Source: Paludibaculum fermentans_A
GTDB lineage: Bacteria; Acidobacteriota; Terriglobia; Bryobacterales; Bryobacteraceae
DNA: 64,000 bases
Assembly (NCBI RefSeq): GCF_051172195.1
Contig: NZ_JBPJAQ010000001.1
Coordinates: 2,976,001-3,040,000, forward strand
Direction of reading: 5' to 3'
Below the pieces are notes generated by a model. The model was not told the DNA's origin and made no database searches. It saw only the letters and a program-made list of their open reading frames with translations. The translations under genes were made by a program, and so were the position numbers. Of this stretch, positions 52,567 through 60,005 are shown piece by piece (position 1 is the first letter of the stretch; every line of letters starts with the position of its first letter).

Positions 52567-52743
52567 CCGGGTTTGCCCAGCCAGCCGGACGCCAGAGCAG
52601 TGGCAGAAACGACGGCGGTGCAGTTTTCAAACAGTGATGGCCAGTGGCCACCCACGGGCATGAAAATTGATTGGCGCGGGTGTACGATTGTGGCGCGCCA
52701 GACGAAGCAGTGACCGAGACTCCTACTGGTGGGCAAACCCCGG
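52567..52743 (+). ncRNA. candidate IS110 bridge RNA region
   Basis: CCGGGTTTGCCCA (52567-52579) pairs with TGGGCAAACCCCGG (52730-52743) with a single bulge, closing a loop of about 150 nt. Inside are a 7-bp hairpin TGGCGCG/CGCGCCA (52672-52678 with 52694-52700) and a small GCCA/TGGC hairpin at 52591-52604. IS110-family elements are known to encode a structured bridge RNA of about this size in the non-coding end upstream of the recombinase; the position, size and structure fit. The RNA itself and its guide loops are inferred, not shown. Confidence 0.45.
52621..52650 (+). repeat. imperfect 30-nt repeat, copy A
   Basis: Matches copy B at 52741 in 21 of 30 positions without gaps. The conserved parts are GTTTTCAAAC, itself a near palindrome, and GGCCAG. 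The copies are exactly 120 nt apart. Confidence 0.65.
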
Positions 52744-52770
52744 TTTTCAAACTGGTCCGGCCAGCGGACA
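52741..52770 (+). repeat. imperfect 30-nt repeat, copy B
   Basis: Partner of copy A. Here the palindromic context is longer, CCGGTTTTCAAACTGG, and the following GTCCGGCCAGCGGAC can fold into a 5-bp hairpin. Confidence 0.65.
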
Positions 52771-52810
52771 TGGACCCAGGAATGGTGCTTCGAGCCCGTG
52801 AGGCAAAGTG

Positions 52811-54501
52811 GTGAAAGGAAACGCTGGCTGCTCGTCCGCGCAGAAAGGACGAGTTATGATCACGATCCCGGTAATTCTGGAACGGTGTGCGGGAATCGAT
52901 GTCGGCAAGCGAGGGCTAGCAGTAGCCGTGGCAGTGGGTCCGGCGGACAAAGAAGCGGAGATCAAAACTCGGTCGTACGGAACGACAGTGCCCGCCTTAC
53001 AGGAGTTGCGTGCCTGGTTGCAGGAAGAGGGTTGCACCAGCATTGCGATGGAGAGCACTGGATCCTACTGGATTCCGGTGAAAAACGTCCTGGAGCAAGA
53101 CTTTCAGATTACGCTGGTGTGCGCGCGCAAGCACCAACCAAGGAAAGGAGACAAGACTGATTTCCGTGATGCGATGGATTTGGCGACTTATCACCGTCAT
53201 GGATTGCTGACGGGAAGTTATCTGCCCGAGCGGGGCATTGTGGAGCTTCGTGATCTGACGCGCCGGCGCAAAAAACTACTTGGCCACATCCGGAGTGAGA
53301 AGAACCGGATTCAAAAGGTGCTGGAGACCGCCAACGTCAAGATCGGCAATGTGGTGAGTGACGTCTTCGGCGTCTCCGGCCAGGAGATTCTGGAGGCGTT
53401 ACTCGACAACAAGCCGGTGACGGCCGCAGATCTGGCTGACAAGGCGAAGTGCCGACTCCGGCAGAGGATTCCAGAACTCACCGAAGCGCTGGAAGCTCAT
53501 CAGCTGAACGATCATCACCGGTGGCTCATCGATCAGAGCATCGAACACTGCAAACTGCTGGATCAGCAGGTGGAAGCGTTAGAGGCCAAGATTGATCAGC
53601 ACCTGGAACCGTACCGTCGACAGTACGAATTGTTGAGGACGATTCCGGGGGTCAAGGAGACTACTGCGGCGAACATTCTGGCCGAGATTGGCCCAAACAT
53701 GGATCAGTTTCCAAGCGCCGATCATTTGTGCAGTTGGGCGGGGATTTGTCCGGGCAACAACCGGTCGGCGGGCAAGAACAAGAGTTGCCGAATCAAAAAG
53801 GCCAACAAATTCCTTTTGACTGCACTAGTGGAAGGGGCCTGGGCGGCGGGCAGGAAACAGGGCTCCATGTTCCAACGGAAGTTTCACCGATGGGTCCACA
53901 AGTTGGGCAAGAAGAAAGCGAACATCGCGATGAGCCGGAGCCTGCTCCGGGTGGTATGGACGATACTGAAAGACGATCGGCCGTACGTGGAGCCCGACAT
54001 CGGATTGATGAAGGCCAGGGAGTGGGAGAGGCAAGTTCGCAACCATGCATACCAGCTCCGCCAGTTGGGGGCTGACGAAAAGACGATCCAGGGCTTGGTT
54101 GAGGCCACGCTCGAAGCACATCCGACCATCACCAGTCCAAGTGCCGACCCGGCGCCGACAACCGACACCACCGCGTCCGCGCGCCAAGCTGCGGTAAAGA
54201 CCTCACCGCTGAAGATGCAGGGAGGTCACTCGCCACGACGCCCACCCGCGCGCGGAGTGTTAGGGTTCAGGATCAGAACAAAGGCCACCAAACAACATTC
54301 GATTATCAAAGAACCAACGGGGAAGCCGTCCACATTGACGCACCCCGAAACAGCTTCAGAATCTTCGCGCCGAAAACCCAGGGCTCGCATTAGTACAGCC
54401 CCCGGCACCCTCGGAGATTAATTCACGAGGCAAAGATCGAGAGCCGGCTTAGCAAGTGCCAGCTCGAGGTGGAGTATAGGGCAGTGCCGCACGGCATTTT
54501 T
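52811..54501 (+). mobile_element. IS110-family insertion sequence (ends not determined)
   Basis: The interval marks the transposase and its nearest flanks only. The true element probably begins further left, within 52547-52800, because IS110 elements carry their non-coding RNA upstream of the recombinase. IS110 elements usually have no long terminal inverted repeats and often no target duplication, so the ends cannot be read from one copy. The base composition is less GC-rich than in the neighbours, which fits acquisition. The element lies between two intact genes. Confidence 0.6.
52856..54421 (+). CDS. IS110-family transposase (DEDD recombinase)
   Basis: A 521-residue transposase. The RuvC-like DEDD domain has Asp15 (GIDVGK), Glu66 (MESTG), Asp102 and Asp105 (TDFRDA). 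A coiled-coil region at about 225-260 is followed by a helix-hairpin-helix (TIPGVKETTAANILAEIG, 262-279) and the Tnp domain with SADHLCSWAGICPGNN and the candidate catalytic Ser304 in NRSAGK. The protein then carries an unusual low-complexity tail from about 425 to 521, rich in Pro, Thr, Ser and basic residues; family members are mostly 330-430 residues. ATG 52856 was chosen because AAAGGA lies about 7 nt upstream; a GTG at 52808 is also in frame. It appears intact. Confidence 0.93.
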   Translation: MITIPVILERCAGIDVGKRGLAVAVAVGPADKEAEIKTRSYGTTVPALQELRAWLQEEGCTSIAMESTGSYWIPVKNVLEQDFQITLVCARKHQPRKGDKTDFRDAMDLATYHRHGLLTGSYLPERGIVELRDLTRRRKKLLGHIRSEKNRIQKVLETANVKIGNVVSDVFGVSGQEILEALLDNKPVTAADLADKAKCRLRQRIPELTEALEAHQLNDHHRWLIDQSIEHCKLLDQQVEALEAKIDQHLEPYRRQYELLRTIPGVKETTAANILAEIGPNMDQFPSADHLCSWAGICPGNNRSAGKNKSCRIKKANKFLLTALVEGAWAAGRKQGSMFQRKFHRWVHKLGKKKANIAMSRSLLRVVWTILKDDRPYVEPDIGLMKAREWERQVRNHAYQLRQLGADEKTIQGLVEATLEAHPTITSPSADPAPTTDTTASARQAAVKTSPLKMQGGHSPRRPPARGVLGFRIRTKATKQHSIIKEPTGKPSTLTHPETASESSRRKPRARISTAPGTLGD

Positions 54502-54645
54502 CGCAAGTGATAGCAAAAAAAGAGGAACCACGCTGAACCAGGACGTCCTCAACGACGAAATGGACGAAGTGTTCTGTTGCCGATGCACGAGATTCCGCCC
54601 ACAATCACAATCGTCGGCCGCAGAAAGAAAGGCGGCTGCCCGGCC
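54422..54645. other. intergenic region after the transposase
   Basis: About 220 bases without a credible gene. A TGCC/GGCA mini-hairpin followed by TTTTT (54485-54501) could terminate the transposase transcript. The right end of the IS110 element is probably in this interval. An A-run follows at 54515-54521. Confidence 0.4.
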
Positions 54646-55119
54646 CTAACGCTCCGCTGTTCCCGAGGCGCGGATGAGCTTTCCGATGAGCTCCAGCAGG
54701 ATCTCGCGCTCACCTTGCGTGAGGGGCGCAAGCATGCGGCTGGCCATGGCCATCCGGCTTTGCTGGATGATCTCGTGCAAAATGTGGCCCTTTTCGCCCG
54801 TCCGCACCGCCACGACACGGCGGTCCTCTTCAGAACGAGCGCGTACCACCATGTGTTTTTTCTCCAGGCGGTCGACGACTCGGGTGACGGTGCTCAGCGG
54901 AGCCTGCAGGGACGCAGCCAGGTCCGTCATGATCATTTGGCCGTGAGTTCCCAGCAGCATCACGGCTTTGACTTCGCGCGGCGACATTTCCATGTCCGCC
55001 AAGCCATGGGTGACCAGATCGAGCGGCGGTTCGAGGAGCTGCGTCAGCAAGGCTTGGAGTTCCTGGGCCTGCTCCTTTAAGCGCCCATCAATCGGTTGGG
55101 ATTGACTTGGATCCGTCAT
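54646..55119 (-). CDS. MarR-family transcriptional regulator
   Basis: A 157-residue MarR-type protein: DNA-binding winged helix at about 55-120 (AVMLLGTHGQMIMTDLAASLQAPLSTVTRVVDRLEKKHMVVRARSEEDRRVVAVRTGEKG), with dimer helices at both ends. ATG 55119 was chosen because it starts the domain-bearing part and GGAAG lies close upstream. It is divergent from the RND efflux operon and is its likely repressor, released by a substrate of the pump (inference from context). Confidence 0.92.
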   Translation of the reverse strand: MTDPSQSQPIDGRLKEQAQELQALLTQLLEPPLDLVTHGLADMEMSPREVKAVMLLGTHGQMIMTDLAASLQAPLSTVTRVVDRLEKKHMVVRARSEEDRRVVAVRTGEKGHILHEIIQQSRMAMASRMLAPLTQGEREILLELIGKLIRASGTAER

Positions 55120-55293
55120 CGCTTCCAATGTGCAATATTTCCACGGTCTTGTCAACTTGGGCCCCGGAATAGAAATTGCGAGATTCTGACCGATAAGCAG
55201 AGCAGCAGGCGCGACGGAGCGAACAATGGTCACATCACCTACCTACCTACTCCCGGTCTTCCGAAGACGTGATTCTGCATTGTAAGTTCAAGA

Positions 55294-55322
55294 TTGTTTC
55301 CGAAATGCAATAGTTGTATAAT
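55294..55322 (+). promoter_or_regulatory. sigma-70-type promoter of the efflux operon
   Basis: TTGTTT (55294-55299) and a perfect TATAAT (55317-55322) are 17 bp apart, in the MarR/efflux intergenic region, which is unusually AT-rich. Transcription would begin only a few bases before the ATG at 55334. Confidence 0.6.
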
Positions 55323-55333
55323 GGGAATATATA

Positions 55334-55591
55334 ATGATTGAGCTAGACGCTGAGCTGAAGTCTACGTTCGCCGGTGAAGTAGTGACTGCCCTGGACCGGG
55401 TTTTCGACTATCTGCCCGGCATGACTCCCGTGCACCGTCTGGAGGTCAAAGGCGTGGTGGTCCGGATGCGGCCGAAGCAGGACTGCCCGCTGCTGGTGGT
55501 GCGGGTATTGCGTCAGATTGCGGGCAGGCGGCTGCCCGCTGGCCCCGGACCCGGGGCGACAGCCCTATCTCAAGCAGGTTCAAGGAGTTGA
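55334..55591 (+). CDS. small hypothetical protein at the head of the efflux operon
   Basis: An 85-residue frame starting at the ATG just after the predicted promoter. It begins MIELDAELKSTFAGEVVTALDRVF, without signal peptide or known family. It would be translated from a nearly leaderless message and ends just before the adaptor gene, whose AAGGAG lies inside its last codons. The first 60 residues look protein-like; the rest is Gly/Pro-rich and less so. It might instead be an untranslated leader. Confidence 0.4.
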   Translation: MIELDAELKSTFAGEVVTALDRVFDYLPGMTPVHRLEVKGVVVRMRPKQDCPLLVVRVLRQIAGRRLPAGPGPGATALSQAGSRS

Positions 55592-55599
55592 TTCGCGTC

Positions 55600-56847
55600 A
55601 TGTTCTCATATAGACGGCCTTATCATGTTCTGGCAGGATGGCTGGTTTTAGCCGGCCTGATGTTGTTTTCCGCGTGCAAACCGAAGTTGGCCGCGCCACC
55701 GCCCGGCGGACCCGTCGAGGTGGGGACGGTGACCCTGAAGGCGCAGGACCTCACCCTGACGACGCAACTGCCGGGACGCACGGCGGCCTACCTGACGGCC
55801 GAAATCCGGCCGCAGGTGAACGGCATCATCCAGAGCCGCAAGTTCGAAGAAGGCTCTTCTGTGCACGCCGAAGATCTGCTCTACCGCATTGATGCGGCGC
55901 CCTATGAGGCGGCCCTGAGCCAGACCAAAGCGACGCTAGCCACGGCCGAGGCCGACCTGGCGACGGCCGAAGCGAGCTTGCCTGCCCTCAAGTCGAAGGT
56001 GGAGCGCTACCGCGGACTGGTGGAAATTCACGCCGTCGGGCAGCAGGACTATGACGATGCCGCAGGGACGCTGGAGCAAGCCCTGGCCACAGTGAAGGCG
56101 CGGCGCGCGTCCATCGAAGCGGCTCGCGCCAACCTGGAGAGCGCGCGAATCAACCTGGCGTACACGCCCATCAAGTCACCCATTTCCGGGCGCATCGGTA
56201 AATCGAGCATCACGGTAGGGTCGCTGGCTACGGCGTATCAGGCGACCGCGTTGGCCATGGTGCAGCAACTGGACCCGGTCTATGTGGACGTGGTGCAGTC
56301 CAATGCCGAACTACTGCGGTTGCGCCACAGCATGGAAGCCGGCACCCTGCGGCGCGACGGCGCGGGCGGCCGCAAGGTGAGGCTGGTGCTGGAAGACGGC
56401 AGCAGCTATCCGATTACCGGAACGCTGCAGTTCCGCGATTTTTCGGTGGATCCCACGACGGGCGCGGTGACCATGCGGCTGGTGTTTGCCAACCCGAAGG
56501 AAGTGCTGCTGCCCGGCATGTTCGTGCGGGCGGTGGTGGAGGAGGGCCTCCGCAGCCGGGCGATTCTGGTGCCCCAGCAGGGCGTTAACCGCGACCCGAA
56601 AGGAAATCCATTCGCCCTGGTGGTGAAGGACGGCAAGATCGAGCGGCGCATGCTTGAGTTGGAACGGGCCATTGGGGACCAGTGGCTGGTGATTGGCGGC
56701 CTGGGCGGGGAAGAGCAGGTGGTGGTCGAAGGCACCGACAAGGTGCGGGCCGGTGACATGGTGCGCGCCGTTCCCGCCGGAAGCCCGGCGCCCGGCCCCG
56801 CACAGGGCACGCCGAACCCGGGTGCCAAGGCGGGCGGCCATGTCTAG
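55600..56847 (+). CDS. RND efflux periplasmic adaptor (AcrA/MexA-like lipoprotein)
   Basis: A 415-residue membrane-fusion protein. The lipoprotein signal has lipobox FSAC (Cys26). The lipoyl halves (PGRTAAYLTAEIRPQVNGIIQSRKFEEGSSVHAEDLLYRID at about 61-100, and later YTPIKSPISGRIGKSSITVGSLA) flank a coiled-coil hairpin (100-190), followed by beta-barrel and membrane-proximal domains. It bridges the inner-membrane pump and the outer-membrane channel. ATG 55600 was chosen, 12 nt after AGGAG; an in-frame TTG at 55588 sits directly on that site. It overlaps the pump gene by 8 nt. Confidence 0.92.
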   Translation: MFSYRRPYHVLAGWLVLAGLMLFSACKPKLAAPPPGGPVEVGTVTLKAQDLTLTTQLPGRTAAYLTAEIRPQVNGIIQSRKFEEGSSVHAEDLLYRIDAAPYEAALSQTKATLATAEADLATAEASLPALKSKVERYRGLVEIHAVGQQDYDDAAGTLEQALATVKARRASIEAARANLESARINLAYTPIKSPISGRIGKSSITVGSLATAYQATALAMVQQLDPVYVDVVQSNAELLRLRHSMEAGTLRRDGAGGRKVRLVLEDGSSYPITGTLQFRDFSVDPTTGAVTMRLVFANPKEVLLPGMFVRAVVEEGLRSRAILVPQQGVNRDPKGNPFALVVKDGKIERRMLELERAIGDQWLVIGGLGGEEQVVVEGTDKVRAGDMVRAVPAGSPAPGPAQGTPNPGAKAGGHV

Positions 56848-59800
56848 ATTCTTCCTCGAACGGCCCGTGTTTGCCTGGGTCATCGCCATCGGCATCATGG
56901 TCCTGGGCTGTCTGGCGATTTACCTGTTGCCGATCTCACAATACCCGCCGATCGCGCCGCCGTCGATTGCGATCAGCGGCCGCTACCCCGGGGCTTCGGC
57001 GGAGACGGTGGAAAACACCGTTACCCAGATCATCGAACAAAAGATGACCGGGTTCGACAACCTGCTGTACATGTCGGCCACCAGCGACAGCTCGGGCTCA
57101 GCCCGCATTGAGCTCACCTTCAAGCCGGGCACGGATGCGGACGTGGCCTGGGCGCAGGTGCAGAATAAGCTGCAGCTCGCCACCGCCAGCCTGCCCGAAG
57201 TGGTGCAGAAGTCCGGGCTCACGGTGAGCAAGTCGACGCGCAATTACCTGATTCTGATCGGCCTGGTCTCCGAGGACGGCAGCATGGACGGCGCCGACCT
57301 GCGGGACTATGCGCAGTCCAACCTGGAAAAGGTGCTGTCGCGCGTTCCGGGTGTGGGTGAAGTGACCACGTTCGGCAGCCAGTACGCCATGCGAATCTGG
57401 CTCGACCCGGACCGCCTGACCAATTACGGGCTGACCGTGGACGACGTTTCGATCGCCGTGAAGGGGTATAACGTCCAAGTCTCGGCCGGTCAGTTTGGCG
57501 GCCTGCCCGCGGTGGAGGGGCAGCGGTTGAACGCCGCCGTCATCGTGCAGGACCTGCTGAAGACGCCCGAGGAGTTCGGGGCGATTCCGATCCGTACCAA
57601 CCCCGACGGGTCGATTGTTCACGTGCGCGACGTGGCCCGCACCGAGATGGGCGCGGAAAGCTACGACATGGAGTCGTTTTACAACGGCAAGCCCTCCAGC
57701 GTGCTGGCCATCCGCCAGGTGGCCGGCGCCAACGCGCTGGACACGGCCAAGGCGATCCGCGCCAAGGTGTCGGAGATGAGCCGCTATTTCCCGCACGGGT
57801 TGAAGGTGATCTACCCGGTGGATACGACGCCGTTCACCGAAGTGGCGATCCATGAAGTTGTGAAGACGCTGATTGAAGCGGTGATCCTGGTGTTCCTGAT
57901 CATGTGGCTGTTCATGGGCAACATTCGGGCCACGCTGATTCCGACCATCGCGGTGCCGGTGGTGCTGCTGGGCACGTTCGCGGTGCTGGGGGCGTGCGGC
58001 TACTCGATCAACATGCTCACCATGTTCGCCATGGTACTGGCGATCGGGCTGCTGGTGGACGACGCCATCGTGGTGGTGGAAAACGTGGAGCGCCTGATGA
58101 GCGAAGAGGGCCTGGCGCCGCGCGAAGCCACCGCCAAATCCATGGAGCAGATCACCAGCGCGCTGGTGGGCATCGCACTGGTGCTTTCGGCGGTGTTCGG
58201 GCCGATGGCGTTCTTTGCCGGCTCCACCGGCATCATTTACCGCCAGTTTTCCGTGACCATCATCGCCTCGATGCTGCTTTCGGTGGTGGTGGCCCTGGTG
58301 CTGACTCCGGTGCTGTGTGCGTCGCTGCTGAAGCCGGTGAAGGCCGGCCATTCCACCAGCGAAGAGGCCTTCTTCCTGGTGCGGCCGTTCCTGCGTGCCT
58401 TTGAACGCAGCTTTGCCTGGGTACGAGACCGCTATGTGGATCTGGTGGGCCATTCGCTTGCCAAGAAGCTGCGCTACGTGGCGGTGTACGTGGCGATTGT
58501 CGTCGCGGTGGGCATGTTGTATTTCCGCCTGCCCACCGGCTTTTTGCCAGATGAGGACCAGGGTTCGCTGATGACCATGATTTCCCTGCCCACCGGTTCC
58601 ACCACCGAGCAGACCCGGGCCGTCGCCGCGCAGGTGGGGGCCTATTACACCACGCACGAGAAAGAGGCGGTGGAATCCGCCATGTCGATTGTCGGCAGCG
58701 GCATGGCCGGTACGGCGCAGAACCAGGGGATGGTATACGTGCGGCTGCGCGACTGGGATGCGCGGCAGCGCGACGACCTTTCGGCAAAGGCCGTGGCCGG
58801 ACGCGTGATGCGCACCTTCGGACGCATGCGCAATGCCACGATTATCGCCGCGCCGCCGCCTTCGGTGATCGAGCTCGGCATGGTGACGGGTTTCGACGCC
58901 GAGCTGGTGGACTTCGGCAACCTGGGCCACGACGGCCTGATGCGGGCGCGCAATCAACTGCTGGGCATGGCCGCCCGCGACCCGCGGCTGGTGCGGGTGC
59001 GCCCCAACGGCCTGGAGGACGTGCCGCAATTCCGCGTGGACGTGGACTGGCAGAAAGCGGGCGCGCTGGGTGTGAGCCTCTCCACCATTCACGACAGCAT
59101 CTCGACATCATTCGGCAGCAGCTATGTGAACGATTTCGTCAAGGGAGGGCGCGTCAAGCGCGTCTTCCTGCAGGCGGACGCACCTTTTCGAATGCTGCCG
59201 CGCGACCTGGACAAGATCTATGTGCGCAACAACTCGAGCAAGATGGTGCCGTTCTCCTCTGTGGCGGCAACCCACTGGACCAGCGGTTCGCCGCGCCTGG
59301 AGCGCTTCAATGGATTCGCGTCCATGAACATCCAGGGCGAACCGGCCCCCGGTATCAGCTCCGGCGTGGCGATGCAGGCCATGGAGGAACTGGTGGCGAA
59401 GTTGCCGAGCGGCGTTCGCCTGGATTGGAATGGTCTCTCCTACCAGGAGCGGATGGCCACATCGCAGGGGCCGGTTCTCTACGCCTTCTCGATCCTGGTG
59501 ATCTTCCTGTGCGTGGCGGCGCTGTATGAGAGCTGGACCATTCCGTTCGTCAACCTGCTGATGCTGCCGCTGGGCGTTTTCGGCGCGCTGATGGCCACTA
59601 CGCTACGCAGCCTGCCCAACGACGTCTATTTCCAGATCGGCTTCCTGACCACGCTGGGGCTCTCCACCAAGAACGCCATCCTGATCATCCAGTTCATCAA
59701 GGAGCAGATGCGGCAGGGTGACGGGTTGATCGAAGCCACGATGGCGGCGGTCCGCATCCGTTTCCGGCCGGTCATGATGACGTCGCTCGCGTTCTTCTTC

Positions 59801-60004
59801 GGCACGCTGCCGCTGGCGCTGGCCACCGGCGCCGGGGCGGGTGCGATGAAGGGCATCGGGACTTCGGTCACCGGCGGCATGGTTTCGGCCACGTTCATCG
59901 ACCTGATTTTCATTCCCATGTTCTTCGTACTGATCTCGCAACTGTTCGAGAAGAAGCAGCCGCCGGCGGGTGGTGCGTCCCCGGTTGCCCAGGAGGTGAG
60001 CTGA
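56840..60004 (+). CDS. RND multidrug efflux pump (AcrB/MexB-like, HAE1)
   Basis: A 1054-residue inner-membrane proton/drug antiporter with the usual start MSRFFLERPVFAWVIAIGIMVLG. It has twelve membrane helices and two large periplasmic loops. Helix 4 has the proton-relay pair in GLLVDDAIVVVENVERLM, and the C-terminal half has GLSTKNAILIIQFIKEQM. The length and motifs match AcrB closely. With the adaptor and channel next to it, it forms a tripartite pump that expels hydrophobic compounds. The start overlaps the end of the adaptor gene by 8 nt. Confidence 0.96.
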   Translation: MSRFFLERPVFAWVIAIGIMVLGCLAIYLLPISQYPPIAPPSIAISGRYPGASAETVENTVTQIIEQKMTGFDNLLYMSATSDSSGSARIELTFKPGTDADVAWAQVQNKLQLATASLPEVVQKSGLTVSKSTRNYLILIGLVSEDGSMDGADLRDYAQSNLEKVLSRVPGVGEVTTFGSQYAMRIWLDPDRLTNYGLTVDDVSIAVKGYNVQVSAGQFGGLPAVEGQRLNAAVIVQDLLKTPEEFGAIPIRTNPDGSIVHVRDVARTEMGAESYDMESFYNGKPSSVLAIRQVAGANALDTAKAIRAKVSEMSRYFPHGLKVIYPVDTTPFTEVAIHEVVKTLIEAVILVFLIMWLFMGNIRATLIPTIAVPVVLLGTFAVLGACGYSINMLTMFAMVLAIGLLVDDAIVVVENVERLMSEEGLAPREATAKSMEQITSALVGIALVLSAVFGPMAFFAGSTGIIYRQFSVTIIASMLLSVVVALVLTPVLCASLLKPVKAGHSTSEEAFFLVRPFLRAFERSFAWVRDRYVDLVGHSLAKKLRYVAVYVAIVVAVGMLYFRLPTGFLPDEDQGSLMTMISLPTGSTTEQTRAVAAQVGAYYTTHEKEAVESAMSIVGSGMAGTAQNQGMVYVRLRDWDARQRDDLSAKAVAGRVMRTFGRMRNATIIAAPPPSVIELGMVTGFDAELVDFGNLGHDGLMRARNQLLGMAARDPRLVRVRPNGLEDVPQFRVDVDWQKAGALGVSLSTIHDSISTSFGSSYVNDFVKGGRVKRVFLQADAPFRMLPRDLDKIYVRNNSSKMVPFSSVAATHWTSGSPRLERFNGFASMNIQGEPAPGISSGVAMQAMEELVAKLPSGVRLDWNGLSYQERMATSQGPVLYAFSILVIFLCVAALYESWTIPFVNLLMLPLGVFGALMATTLRSLPNDVYFQIGFLTTLGLSTKNAILIIQFIKEQMRQGDGLIEATMAAVRIRFRPVMMTSLAFFFGTLPLALATGAGAGAMKGIGTSVTGGMVSATFIDLIFIPMFFVLISQLFEKKQPPAGGASPVAQEVS

Positions 60005-60005
60005 C

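Larger units (their letters stand above)
52324..52855. other. repeat-rich non-coding region upstream of the IS110 transposase
   Basis: More than 530 bases without a convincing gene, between the divergent DUF1275 and transposase genes. It holds three 20-bp direct repeats in the left half and, in the right half, a long-range inverted repeat, a hairpin and paired 30-nt repeats. Its layout is that expected for host target repeats followed by the left end of an IS110 element. The exact element boundary could not be placed. Confidence 0.6.

Noticed and set aside
52800..54436. GAGGCAAAG at 52800-52808 and 54427-54435 as IS110 terminal repeats
   Set aside because: Nine shared bases can arise by chance, and these ends would exclude the upstream non-coding region normally carried by IS110 elements.
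54577..55080. Plus-strand open frame opposite the MarR gene
   Set aside because: It is antisense to a clear MarR winged helix and shows no features of its own.
57098..59092. A 664-codon minus-strand open frame
   Set aside because: It is antisense to the RND pump and is His/Gln/Arg-rich, typical of a shadow frame.
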